From Roseicella sp. DB1501 (lineage in GTDB: Bacteria; Pseudomonadota; Alphaproteobacteria; Acetobacterales; Acetobacteraceae), in NCBI RefSeq assembly GCF_013112485.1, contig NZ_JABFHG010000002.1, positions 434,001 to 498,000 of the forward strand: 64,000 bases of DNA, written 5' to 3'. Below the pieces are notes generated by a model, which was not told where the DNA came from, did no database searches, and saw nothing but the letters and a program-made list of their open reading frames with translations. This document shows, piece after piece, positions 15,436 to 23,114 of the stretch (positions are counted from its first letter, which is position 1; each line of letters begins with the position of its first letter). The translations under genes were made by a program, and so were the position numbers.

Positions 15436-15564
15436 ATGGAACACCTACATCTCATCATTGCAGAGATCGCCGCAGCCTTAGCTTCATTGGCTAGTTTATT
15501 GCGTGAAATACGGCTGATGCGTTCAACTCGACTGCGAGGTAAGCGATGGTCAACCCCTAAATAG
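15436..15564 (+). CDS. Small amphipathic protein (42 aa) after the tape measure
   Basis: An ATG-initiated frame with a good GGGGAGG ribosome binding site encodes MEHLHLIIAEIAAALASLAS, then a basic tail LLREIRLMRSTRLRGKRWSTPK. The N-terminal half forms an amphipathic or weakly membrane-seeking helix. The upstream 158 bases (15278-15435) are AT-richer than their surroundings and hold no other gene. The TAG stop lies inside the TAAATAG element of the next gene, the same stop-and-element overlap seen for confirmed genes. The function is unknown. Confidence 0.55.
   Translation: MEHLHLIIAEIAAALASLASLLREIRLMRSTRLRGKRWSTPK
15558..15563 (+). promoter_or_regulatory. TAAAT start-site element before DNA-circularization gene
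   Basis: TAAATA merges with the TAG stop of the 42-residue frame and is followed by GGTAT and the ATG at 15569. The first T lies 11 bases upstream of the ATG. Confidence 0.6.
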
Positions 15565-15568
15565 GTAT

Positions 15569-16396
15569 ATGACCTATCGCCCGGCCTGGATGGCCGATCT
15601 TCAGCCCGCGACATGGCGCGGCTTGCCATTCGTTGTCGAAGCGATCCGCAGCACCAGCGGGCGGCAAACCGCGGTGCATTTGTACCCCATGCGCGATCTG
15701 CCATGGGTCGAAGACCTCGGCCTCGGCCCGCAGGAATTCACCGTCTATGGCTATCTGTGGGGCGATGACGTCAGCCAGCAATATGCGGATTTTGGGTACG
15801 CCTGCCATCAGCCCGGCCACGGCGAGTTCGTGCACCCGCGTCTCGGATCGATGACAGTCTCGCTGACGACATCCTCGTTCGTTGAAGCGGTGCGCGAGGG
15901 CGGGAACGTGGTCAAAATGACCCTGGTGTTCCTCGTCACCCAGACGGAAAGCAGCATCACCCTCTGGCCGGTCTCGCAGGTGAATACCGCCTCGGGCATC
16001 GTCAGCGCCGCAGCGGATGGCAGGCTCGCATCAGTGGGGAGTTTCCTCTCGACCGTAGGCGATGCCGTACGGAGCGGGCAGGCAGCGGTGAAGAGCGTGG
16101 CCACGGAGGCCATGGGCTATGTCGGAGACGCGAAAGCGCTGGTGAGCGATGCCAGCCGCGCGGTCAACAGCGTCGCGGGCGTCGGGAAGATGCTCGGCAT
16201 CCCCGGCCTCGATTTCTCCCGCTACCTCTCGCCGTTGAACAAGGTCACGAGCACGCTGACGAGCGTCCAGAGCAGCGTCTCGACCGTCAACCGGGTGAAC
16301 AACGCTTCGATCACGCTCCTGGCGAACGCCGGCAAAGCGCAGGCGAGCGTCGTGTCCGCGGCTGATCGGGTTACCGGATGGGTGAATAAGCTATGA
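15569..16396 (+). CDS. DNA circularization protein, N-terminal half (Mu gpN-like)
   Basis: Residues 1-95 match the DNA_circ_N domain: WRGLPFVVEAIRSTSGRQTA, HLYPMRDLPWVEDLG, and FTVYGYLWGDD. This is the start of the Mu gpN (gp43) baseplate protein. The remaining 180 residues are helical and Ser, Val and Ala rich (LVSDASRAVNSVAGVGKML, VTSTLTSVQSSVSTVN). In Mu and most relatives one protein also contains a C-terminal domain, but here the frame stops at 16396 and that domain is encoded by the next gene, joined by an ATGA overlap. The split is discussed as a finding. Confidence 0.87.
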   Translation: MTYRPAWMADLQPATWRGLPFVVEAIRSTSGRQTAVHLYPMRDLPWVEDLGLGPQEFTVYGYLWGDDVSQQYADFGYACHQPGHGEFVHPRLGSMTVSLTTSSFVEAVREGGNVVKMTLVFLVTQTESSITLWPVSQVNTASGIVSAAADGRLASVGSFLSTVGDAVRSGQAAVKSVATEAMGYVGDAKALVSDASRAVNSVAGVGKMLGIPGLDFSRYLSPLNKVTSTLTSVQSSVSTVNRVNNASITLLANAGKAQASVVSAADRVTGWVNKL

Positions 16397-17688
16397 CGAC
16401 TGCCGATACCCTGAACGGGCTGGCGACCTCGATTACCGACCTGGCAGAGACGCTGCGGCTCGGCACGCCCGATCCCGCGGATCAGATCCGGCTCCTCTCC
16501 GAACTGGCGCGCTATGGCCGATCACCCGACGTCACCACCGATCCTGTAGGGATCATCGGCTATCGCGCCGCGGGGGCTTCGAACGTCTGGGCATCGTGCA
16601 CCAGGTCGACCAGCGGCAGTTTTATCGATGGCGCGGGCGTCTTCCGTCTGCTGCCGGCTAACCGCGTCCGCCCCTTGTACGCCGGTCCCTACTGCATCGG
16701 CTACTTGAACGAGACGGCGTCGAGCAACCTACAGGTCTACTCGACCAGCATCGTCCCTGGCACCGGCTATAGCACTGGCAGCAACACCGTCGATGGCGGC
16801 GCCGTCCTGGCGCCGGACGGTTCCTTGACGGCCCGGCGTATCGTCAGTGGTGCTGGCGGGCCGGGCAACGTCTACCTCTCCCGCGGCAGCCGCGTGACGG
16901 TCTCGCCCTCCACGACCTACACGGTGTCGTGCTACTACCGCGCGGCGGTGGGAACTCCGAACACCGGCCTGACGGTCGATGAGGTGACGGCAGGGAATGT
17001 GACGACCCGTACGGGCACGCGGAACCTTGGCGCCGCCGGGGTGAACCGCAATGGCTGGACGCGGGTCAGCCGAACCTTCACGACCCGCAGCGATACCGCG
17101 CAGTTGCAGGTCTATTACGCCGACAATCATCAGCCTGGGACCGCCGTCGACGTCTGGGGGACGCAGATCGAGCCGGATGGCCTATCGTCCCTCATTCCGA
17201 CAACCTCCGCCACCGTTTCGCGCGCCGCGGACAATGTCTCGCCGTCGGCCGTCTCTGCCCCGCTGCTGGTGAATGCCGCCCAGAGCCGCGCCGCTGACGG
17301 CATGGCCGCATTGTGCCGTAGGGCTGCGCTGTGCAGCCTCGCCCTTGCCTGTGCGGACTACTACCCTCCCTCGGCCACAGAGGCTCAGAGGACGCTTGCA
17401 GCCGTCCTGGCGCTGTACGATGCGGAGATCCTCTCCTCGGCCGATGCCGGGGACGATGCCGCTTATTCAGCGCTGCGGGCGATGCGTACCGCCGTCAGCC
17501 GCGACCTAACCGAACGGGCGATCAATCTCCCGGAAATCGTGCACGTCAGCCGGGCGGTCTCGCAACCGTCTCTCGTGCAGGCGTATCGCATGTACGGCGA
17601 CGCCGGGCGGGAAGCGGAACTGACCCGCCGGGTCGACCCCCCGCACCCTTTATTCTTCCCAAAAGAGTTCGACGCGCTGTCGTCATAA
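16393..17688 (+). CDS. DNA circularization protein, C-terminal half with inserted beta-sandwich domain
   Basis: Residues 1-45 (TDLAETLRLGTPDPADQIRL, then LSELARYG) and 295-431 (GMAALCRRAALCSLALACA, VSRDLTERAINLP, VQAYRMYGDAGREAEL) follow the second half of Mu gpN-type proteins. Between them, residues about 68-283 form a different module: FIDGAGVFRLLPANRVRPLY, IGYLNETASSNLQVYS, APDGSLTARRIV, SPSTTYTVSCYYRAAVG and GWTRVSRTFTTRSD. That module resembles the carbohydrate-binding-like jelly roll found in phage head-spike and fibre proteins. It would project from the baseplate and could bind host surface sugar. The gene begins in an ATGA overlap with the N-terminal half. Confidence 0.75.
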   Translation: MTTADTLNGLATSITDLAETLRLGTPDPADQIRLLSELARYGRSPDVTTDPVGIIGYRAAGASNVWASCTRSTSGSFIDGAGVFRLLPANRVRPLYAGPYCIGYLNETASSNLQVYSTSIVPGTGYSTGSNTVDGGAVLAPDGSLTARRIVSGAGGPGNVYLSRGSRVTVSPSTTYTVSCYYRAAVGTPNTGLTVDEVTAGNVTTRTGTRNLGAAGVNRNGWTRVSRTFTTRSDTAQLQVYYADNHQPGTAVDVWGTQIEPDGLSSLIPTTSATVSRAADNVSPSAVSAPLLVNAAQSRAADGMAALCRRAALCSLALACADYYPPSATEAQRTLAAVLALYDAEILSSADAGDDAAYSALRAMRTAVSRDLTERAINLPEIVHVSRAVSQPSLVQAYRMYGDAGREAELTRRVDPPHPLFFPKEFDALSS

Positions 17689-17691
17689 ATT
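17686..17691 (+). promoter_or_regulatory. TAAAT start-site element before baseplate hub gene
   Basis: TAAATT contains the TAA stop of the preceding gene and is followed by AAAGC and the ATG at 17697. The first T lies 11 bases upstream of the ATG. Confidence 0.6.
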
Positions 17692-17696
17692 AAAGC

Positions 17697-18947
17697 ATGG
17701 CGCTTTCCAAAACCTATCAGCCGATTGCAAACGATGCATCGACCGCGCGTACGCCGGCTAGCGACGAACTCCGGATCATCAATCGGACAGAGAACGCGGT
17801 TCTGACAGGCTGGCAGGCGGTCCGCATCAGCCGCGGCATCGAGCGCATGCCGAGTGATTTCGAGGTCTCGCTGACGCAGAAGGTCCCGGACCGATTCTGG
17901 TGTCCGCTCAAAGCCGGGGACGAGATCCAGGTCTCGATCGGCAGCGACGTCGTCCTGACCGGCTACGTCGACCGGATGTCCGTCAGCCTTTCGTCAGACA
18001 CCCACCAGGTAGCGATCGCGGGACGGTCCAAAACCTGCGACCTCATCGATGCGTCCGCGGAGATCCGGGACTGGCGCGGCTATCGCCAGGGCGACACCCT
18101 GATGAGTCTCGCGGAGGAACTCGCCCGGCCCTACGGGATCGAAGTTCGCAGCAACCTCCCGGCGGGCGCCATGCCGACCTTCCCGACGTTCACCGCAAAT
18201 CTGGGCGAATCCGCCTATGAAATCCTAGAGCGTGTGGCCCGGTACTGCGGCGTCCTGGTGACCGATGATGTCGACGGCGCACTATTGCTAACCCGCATTC
18301 AAGAGGTGACCCTGCCGGATGTCGTCACCATCAACGGCCAGTTGGCAGAGGGCAATCTGAAGTCGGCCGGTATCCGCGTCGGTGTTCAGCAGGGTATCAA
18401 CGTCCAGCGCGCGGTACGGCATGTCTCGGTGAGTAGCCGCTTCAGCCGCTATACGGTCTTCCCCCAGTCGGTGGAGACGCAGCGCGACCAGACCGCCGCA
18501 CTGGGCGTGACGATCCCGGACGCCTTCTGCGAAGACGAGTACCTCGGCCGCAATCGCCAACTCTATATTATTTCAGAGCAGTATGATTTGGGCCAGAGCC
18601 TTGCCCAGCGCCGCGCCATCTGGGAGTGCAATCGCCGCGCTGGTCGCGGGCAAGCAACGCTTGCCACCGTCGATAGCTGGCGGGATCGAGACGGCAAACT
18701 CTGGGAGCCGGGTTCGTTTGTCTACACCTATATCGAGGCCGTCGACCAATCGGGTTACCCTCTGGTCGTGGCCGACGTGACCTTTACCCGCGATGTCGAG
18801 ACAGGCACGACCGCGACGCTGACCCTGATGGAACCCGCGGCCTTCGCCATCGCGCCAATGTCCCTGGCGCCAACGACCTGGGATCAGACCCAGGCGTTGC
18901 AGGAGGCCGGTGCAATTACCCAGCCGGTCGCCGGGGGGCATCACTGA
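17697..18947 (+). CDS. Baseplate hub protein (Mu gpP / gp44-like)
   Basis: The 416-residue protein corresponds to the late-control gpD/Mu gp44 type hub that crowns the tail tube. It contains SRGIERMPSDFEVSLTQK, then GDEIQVSIGSDVVLTGYVDR, a conserved tube-like motif, and VAIAGRSKTCDLIDASAE, also typical. A later segment, GESAYEILERVARYCGVLV, matches the family's second domain. Its stop overlaps the start of the spike gene by one base (18947). Order of hub, spike, gp46, gp47 and gp48 is conserved with Mu. Confidence 0.92.
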   Translation: MALSKTYQPIANDASTARTPASDELRIINRTENAVLTGWQAVRISRGIERMPSDFEVSLTQKVPDRFWCPLKAGDEIQVSIGSDVVLTGYVDRMSVSLSSDTHQVAIAGRSKTCDLIDASAEIRDWRGYRQGDTLMSLAEELARPYGIEVRSNLPAGAMPTFPTFTANLGESAYEILERVARYCGVLVTDDVDGALLLTRIQEVTLPDVVTINGQLAEGNLKSAGIRVGVQQGINVQRAVRHVSVSSRFSRYTVFPQSVETQRDQTAALGVTIPDAFCEDEYLGRNRQLYIISEQYDLGQSLAQRRAIWECNRRAGRGQATLATVDSWRDRDGKLWEPGSFVYTYIEAVDQSGYPLVVADVTFTRDVETGTTATLTLMEPAAFAIAPMSLAPTTWDQTQALQEAGAITQPVAGGHH

Positions 18948-19471
18948 TGTCCTTCGACCTTCAGCGGATCTTCCGCCGCATCCAGCACGTCGTACGCCCT
19001 GCCCGTCTGGCCGCACCATCGCAGGAAGCTGGTGTGATCCAGCGCATCCAGCCGGCCTTCAACAGCATGGAACTGCACGAGACGAACTCGATGCAGCACT
19101 TCGGCTTCGCCTCCGGCCTGCCGGCAGGGACGGATGTCATGATCGTCAACGTCTCCGGAGATAACGCGAACGGCGTGGCGATCGCATCGAACAACCAGAG
19201 CCTACGACCGAAGGGCATCGCTGCCGGCGAGTGCAGGATCTACAATGCCGCGGGCGATTACGTGCATGTTGCGGCCGGCCAGATCACCATCGTGGCCGCT
19301 ACGAAGGTCGTGGTGACCTCCCCAGAGGTGACGATGAGCGGCAAACTTACGGTAACGGGCGACATCACCAGCACGGGCGGCGACGTGGTCGCAGGGACCA
19401 TCAGCTTGAAGACTCATGTGCATCAGCAGGTCACTGTCGGGACCGGGCTTTCGGGCGTGCCGAAGCCATGA
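18947..19471 (+). CDS. Baseplate assembly protein V / tail spike (Mu gp45-like)
   Basis: The 174-residue protein forms the trimeric puncturing spike. It has the N-terminal OB-like region (NSMELHETNSMQHFGFASGL, then GTDVMIVNVSGDNANGVAIA) and the RPKGIAAGECRIYNAAGDYV motif of Mu gp45. The C-terminal strand repeats (QITIVAATKVVVTSPEVTMS, KLTVTGDITSTGGDVVAG) form a beta helix, ending with SLKTHVHQQ, a possible metal-binding HxH tip. It is coupled to the hub gene upstream and to the small gene downstream. Confidence 0.93.
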   Translation: MSFDLQRIFRRIQHVVRPARLAAPSQEAGVIQRIQPAFNSMELHETNSMQHFGFASGLPAGTDVMIVNVSGDNANGVAIASNNQSLRPKGIAAGECRIYNAAGDYVHVAAGQITIVAATKVVVTSPEVTMSGKLTVTGDITSTGGDVVAGTISLKTHVHQQVTVGTGLSGVPKP

Positions 19472-19692
19472 CCGACGTCGAAACTTTCCCCACATTCTTC
19501 ACCCGCCAGGGCTTCGAGCAGTGGGGGTATGCAGGAATGAGGCGTGAGGCCGAACTGGTGATCACACGGTTTCGGCGGGACAACCCAGATGCAGAGATTG
19601 TCGAGATCGATTACGACATGCGCCGGTTTCTCGGCAAGGGCATTGAGGTCTTCGGCGGAGTGATCATCACATACCGGCGGCCCTCTAAATAG
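19468..19692 (+). CDS. Small hypothetical baseplate-region protein (74 aa)
   Basis: The start MTDVETFPTFFTRQGFEQW is fixed by an ATGA overlap with the spike gene stop. The longer upstream frame is shadow sequence of that gene. The product has a helical RREAELVITRFRRDNPDAEI region and ends in strands with GGVIITYRRPSK. I do not recognise it. Its TAG stop lies inside the TAAATAG element of the gp46 gene. The position suggests a baseplate accessory or chaperone. Confidence 0.75.
   Translation: MTDVETFPTFFTRQGFEQWGYAGMRREAELVITRFRRDNPDAEIVEIDYDMRRFLGKGIEVFGGVIITYRRPSK
19686..19691 (+). promoter_or_regulatory. TAAAT start-site element before gp46 gene
   Basis: TAAATA merges with the upstream TAG stop and is followed by GCCG and the ATG at 19696. 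The first T lies 10 bases upstream of the ATG. Confidence 0.6.
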
Positions 19693-19695
19693 CCG

Positions 19696-20139
19696 ATGGA
19701 TATCGGAATCAAGTGGGATGCCGCGACCGGCATGGGAGATTGGGCTGCGACGGTTGGCGACCTCGTCACCGCTTCCTCGATCGAGAGCGCCGTATTCGTC
19801 AGCCTCTTCAGCGATCGGAGGGCACCGGATGACTACCGGCCGAACGATGGCACCAATGACCCACGCGGCTGGTGGGGATCGAGTTTTGCCGATCGCCAGC
19901 TAGGCTCCCGTCTCTGGACGCTCGACAGGGCAAAGAAGGTCGGCCAGACGCCGCTCCTCCTGCAAGCCCGCGACTACTGCAAGGAAGCGCTGGCCTGGAT
20001 GATCGAGGATGGGATCGCAGCAAAAATCGACGTGCGGACCTCCTGGATCAACGCCACGGCGATCGGTATCCGGATCACCATCACAGAACCGACTGGGACG
20101 GTCCTGCATCCCTTCCAGTTCAGTTGGGCTTGGAACTGA
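19696..20139 (+). CDS. Phage GP46 family baseplate wedge protein
   Basis: The 147-residue protein has the family layout: MDIGIKWDAATGMGDWAATV, ESAVFVSLFSDRRAPDD, the highly conserved DPRGWWGSSFADRQLGSRLW, and a long helix DYCKEALAWMIEDGIAAKID. It corresponds to Mu gp46 and P2 gpW/T4 gp25-like wedge components that start sheath assembly. It is followed by a 39-base gap holding a TATAAATA sequence before gp47. Confidence 0.95.
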   Translation: MDIGIKWDAATGMGDWAATVGDLVTASSIESAVFVSLFSDRRAPDDYRPNDGTNDPRGWWGSSFADRQLGSRLWTLDRAKKVGQTPLLLQARDYCKEALAWMIEDGIAAKIDVRTSWINATAIGIRITITEPTGTVLHPFQFSWAWN

Positions 20140-20165
20140 CCGACTGAGGGGGAGCGCGCGGCCTA

Positions 20166-20171
20166 TAAATA
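20166..20171 (+). promoter_or_regulatory. TAAAT start-site element before gp47 gene (TATAAATA)
   Basis: The eight bases TATAAATA at 20164-20171 equal the T4 late-promoter consensus. The first T of TAAAT lies 13 bases before the ATG at 20179. It does not overlap a stop codon. Confidence 0.55.
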
Positions 20172-20178
20172 CACGCGC

Positions 20179-21288
20179 ATGCCGTACGCCCGTTCCTCTC
20201 TCTCCGCGCTTCAAAATCAGGCCGTCACCGACGTCGCAGCAGCGCTCCCGACTGGGATGCCGCTCTTCGGGTCGGTGCTCCGCATCCTCGCAACCGCCAT
20301 GGCGGGCTTGATCCACGGGACCCTGGGGTACCTCGATTGGATCGCCAAGCAGTCGGTGCCATTCACCGCCACGCAAGAGAGTTTGGAAGGTTGGGCCGCG
20401 CTGAAGGGCGTCATTCGCATCCCGGCCACGCAGGCCAGCGGCACTGCCACCTTCACCGGCACACCTGGTTATGCCTTGCCGGCAGGGACCATCCTCGTCC
20501 GTGGCGATAGCGTCCAGTATACGACCGCGGCGGATCTGACCCTGACGGGAACCAGCGGCTCGGTAGCGATCACCGCCTCGGTCGCGGGCGCGGCAGGGAA
20601 TGCCGCGGTCGGTTCTGTCCTGACGCTGCAAAGCGCCGTCGCGGGGATCGTCTCCGCCGGCTCGGTCTCGACGGCGGTGGTCGGTGGTGCGGATGCCGAG
20701 AGCGATACGGCCTTCCGGACCCGCATGCTCCTCGCCTACTCAGCGCCAGCCCAGGGCGGGTCCCAGTCCGACTACGTTAACTGGACCCTGGCGGTACCCG
20801 GCGTCACCAGAGCATGGTGCCTGCCGAATGCCAGCGGCCCCGGTACAGTGACGGTCTGGGCTTGCCTCGATGCCGCCCGCGCCAGCTTCAACGGCCTGCC
20901 GCAGGGTAGCACTGGATCTGCCACGCTAGAGACCCGCAGCGCCAGTGCGACGGGCGACCAGCTTATGATCGCGGATGCCCTCTACCCGCTGCGTCCTGCA
21001 ACGGCGCTCGTCACTGTAGCGGCGCCGGCTACGCAGAACGTCAACGTGACGTTGACCAGCCTCTCACCCTACAGCGCGCAAGTCGTCGCAGACATCACCA
21101 CCGCGCTGAAGCAACTGTTCCTCACGATCGGCTCGCCCCTAGGGACGAAAATCTATCCCTCGGATATCGCTGATGCGATCGAGGGTGTCGTAGGAGGAGG
21201 CGGACACTTCATCCTGTCCCCCACTTCCGCGGTCACCATCGCCACCGGCTCGATTCCGGTCCTCGGCACCCTCACGGCGAGCGCCTGA
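20179..21288 (+). CDS. Baseplate J / gp47 family protein
   Basis: The 369-residue protein is the baseplate wedge component related to Mu gp47 and P2 gpJ. Landmarks include GTLGYLDWIAKQSVPFTATQ, LEGWAALKGVIRIPATQASG and the repeated-turn YALPAGTILVRGDSVQYTT. The middle ADAESDTAFRTRMLLAYS and GGSQSDYVNWTLAVPGVTRA segments are strongly conserved in the family. The C-terminal helix TALKQLFLTIGSPLGTKIYP is also typical. The next gene begins three bases after the stop. Confidence 0.95.
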   Translation: MPYARSSLSALQNQAVTDVAAALPTGMPLFGSVLRILATAMAGLIHGTLGYLDWIAKQSVPFTATQESLEGWAALKGVIRIPATQASGTATFTGTPGYALPAGTILVRGDSVQYTTAADLTLTGTSGSVAITASVAGAAGNAAVGSVLTLQSAVAGIVSAGSVSTAVVGGADAESDTAFRTRMLLAYSAPAQGGSQSDYVNWTLAVPGVTRAWCLPNASGPGTVTVWACLDAARASFNGLPQGSTGSATLETRSASATGDQLMIADALYPLRPATALVTVAAPATQNVNVTLTSLSPYSAQVVADITTALKQLFLTIGSPLGTKIYPSDIADAIEGVVGGGGHFILSPTSAVTIATGSIPVLGTLTASA

Positions 21289-21291
21289 TCG

Positions 21292-21888
21292 ATGCCTATT
21301 CCGTCCTTCTCCGCAGATGACATCCGCGCCGTCTTCCTGAACCTCCTACCGCGTGGCCGGGTATGGCCGCGGGGGACTTCGAGCGTCATCTCGCAAGTCG
21401 CAGGTGCCCTGACGGCAGGCGTCGTCCGGCTGACGGATCGCGCCGGGAACTTGCTGAACGAGACCCGGCCCGACACGACGCTCGAACTCCTACCCGAGTG
21501 GGAGAAGAGCCTCGGCCTGCCCGATCCCTGCTGGGGCACCAGCCCGACCCTCGATGCCCGCCGGTCGCAAGTCCTGGCGCGGTTCTGCGATGGCGGCGGC
21601 CAATCGGTGCCGCGAATCATCGCCTATGCGGCCTCGCTCGGCTATACGGTGACGGTCACGGAGTACACGGCGTCTATCGCCGGGATCGCGCGTGCGGGTG
21701 ATAACCTGATGTCCGCCGCAGCGGCGCACACCTTCACCGTCAATGCGGCGCTGAACACCGTCCGCTATTTCCGCGCGGGCGTGAGCACCGCGGGCGAACC
21801 TCTAAGCAGCTTTGGCAACGACACCATGATCTGCGAGATCAACGCCATGAAGCCCGCTCACACCGTCGCGGTTTTCGCCTATACCTAA
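21292..21888 (+). CDS. Mu gp48-like tail protein (YmfQ / DUF2313 family)
   Basis: The 198-residue protein shows FLNLLPRGRVWPRGTSSVIS, then LLPEWEKSLGLPDPCWG, and a C-terminal part ending EINAMKPAHTVAVFAYT, all diagnostic of the YmfQ/gp48 family that closes the baseplate and receives the tail fibres. It starts three bases after gp47 with no visible element of its own, which implies coupled translation. Fibre genes follow. Confidence 0.93.
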   Translation: MPIPSFSADDIRAVFLNLLPRGRVWPRGTSSVISQVAGALTAGVVRLTDRAGNLLNETRPDTTLELLPEWEKSLGLPDPCWGTSPTLDARRSQVLARFCDGGGQSVPRIIAYAASLGYTVTVTEYTASIAGIARAGDNLMSAAAAHTFTVNAALNTVRYFRAGVSTAGEPLSSFGNDTMICEINAMKPAHTVAVFAYT

Positions 21889-21911
21889 GCCGAGCATTGC
21901 CCGCCGTGTGG

Positions 21912-21917
21912 TAAATA
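21912..21917 (+). promoter_or_regulatory. TAAAT start-site element before first fibre gene
   Basis: TAAATA is followed by GGGC and the ATG at 21922. The first T lies 10 bases upstream of the ATG, and the element is 23 bases after the gp48 stop. Confidence 0.6.
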
Positions 21918-21921
21918 GGGC

Positions 21922-22899
21922 ATGTCTCAGGTAACCACCTTCGTCGATGGCAATCCCGGTACGGGAGTAGTCGGCACTGTCCTCGCTGCTAGCTGGTTGA
22001 ACGGTATCCAGGCCGAGATCAACAATGTCCTGAGTGCGGCGGGCATCACGCCCAGCACCGGCAGCAGCACCCAGCTTCGGGATGCCATCCAGGCCCTTAC
22101 CCGCATCAAACTGCAAGCGAACACGACGCTTTACGTCGCCACCACCGGCAGCGATACGACCGGCACCGGCACAAGCGGAAACCCATTCGCCACGCTGACG
22201 ACGGCCTGGAATTACGCCGTGGGATCGCTGGACCTCAACGGCTACAATCTGACATTCCAGCTAGCCAATGGCACGTATGCGGCGCAGACCGTGACGGGCA
22301 ACCTGCACGGATATACCGGCCAAACCATCACCGTCATCGGCAATACCTCAACGCCCGCTAGCGTCATCATCGCCGGGACGAGCGCGGTTGCCGTCAGCGC
22401 GGTGCGAGCCACGCCCTTCATCATCCGCTCGATGAAGATCACGTCGACCGGCACGGCTGGAACCTTCTCGACCGGCGGCATCGGCATCCTGTCCATGCAG
22501 GGCAGCAACGTCTCATTCGGCAACATCGAGTTCGGCGCGTGCGGTTATGCGCATCTCTATGCCTCCTCGAATGCCTCGATCGGCACCTACGCGACCACCG
22601 CGTCGAGCGTGACCTACACTGTGAGTGGCGACGCCGCCTACCACATGGTCGGCAGCGACGGCGGTGTCTGCTCGAATGCCGGCGCGGCCGTCACCCTCTC
22701 GGGCACGCGCGCCTTCACCGCCTTTGCCCTTGCCAGCTTCGGCGAGGTCTTCTCCTACAGCAATACCTATACGGGCAGCGCCACTGGCAGCCGGTATCTC
22801 GCCACGCTGGGCGGCATCATCTCGACCAATGGCGGCGGTGCATCCGCCCTGCCTGGCAATGCCGCCGGTACGACCTCGAACGGCGGGCAGTACGTCTGA
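21922..22899 (+). CDS. Tail fibre / tailspike protein with right-handed beta-helix
   Basis: Residues 1-60 resemble fibre attachment regions (WLNGIQAEINNVLSAAGITP). From about residue 68 the sequence reads TTLYVATTGSDTTGTGTSG and NPFATLTTAWNYAVGSLDLN, the opening of pectate-lyase-like beta helices in tailspikes. Alternating strands continue to the C-terminus with GTSAVAVSAVRATPFIIRSM and SFGNIEFGACGYAHLY. It probably binds or processes host surface polysaccharide. No catalytic residues could be identified. The stop overlaps the next start. Confidence 0.85.
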   Translation: MSQVTTFVDGNPGTGVVGTVLAASWLNGIQAEINNVLSAAGITPSTGSSTQLRDAIQALTRIKLQANTTLYVATTGSDTTGTGTSGNPFATLTTAWNYAVGSLDLNGYNLTFQLANGTYAAQTVTGNLHGYTGQTITVIGNTSTPASVIIAGTSAVAVSAVRATPFIIRSMKITSTGTAGTFSTGGIGILSMQGSNVSFGNIEFGACGYAHLYASSNASIGTYATTASSVTYTVSGDAAYHMVGSDGGVCSNAGAAVTLSGTRAFTAFALASFGEVFSYSNTYTGSATGSRYLATLGGIISTNGGGASALPGNAAGTTSNGGQYV

Positions 22900-23114
22900 T
22901 GCGGATGATCTATACGCCGCAGGACTGGTATTGGGTCGTCGCCCAGGAGACCAATCGACTCTATAGCAGCCGCGCCATCGGCTACGTTCCCCTCGATGAT
23001 GCCGCCTATTCAGCGTGGCGGGCACGCGGCAATGACGCGACCCACATCGTCTCTGAAGCCGAGTTGCAGGACGTCCTGGCGACGCAGTACCCGGCCGGGT
23101 GGCCCGCGGCATGA
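22899..23114 (+). CDS. Small protein between fibre genes (71 aa)
   Basis: The start at 22899 is fixed by overlap with the TGA of the first fibre gene; the longer frame upstream is its shadow. The product reads MRMIYTPQDWYWVVAQETNR, YVPLDDAAYSAWRARGN and EAELQDVLATQYPAGW. This form, with an N-terminal YWVV...VYSS-like strand pair and a C-terminal Leu-rich helix, is common in small phage proteins beside fibre genes. They may be fibre chaperones or tip domains. It overlaps the following gene by four bases. Confidence 0.75.
   Translation: MRMIYTPQDWYWVVAQETNRLYSSRAIGYVPLDDAAYSAWRARGNDATHIVSEAELQDVLATQYPAGWPAA

Noticed and set aside
20164-20171. True T4-type late promoter
   Set aside because: TATAAATA matches the T4 consensus, but no T4-like sigma (gp55) or coactivator gene is visible and the other sites share only TAAAT, so the identity is treated as resemblance only.
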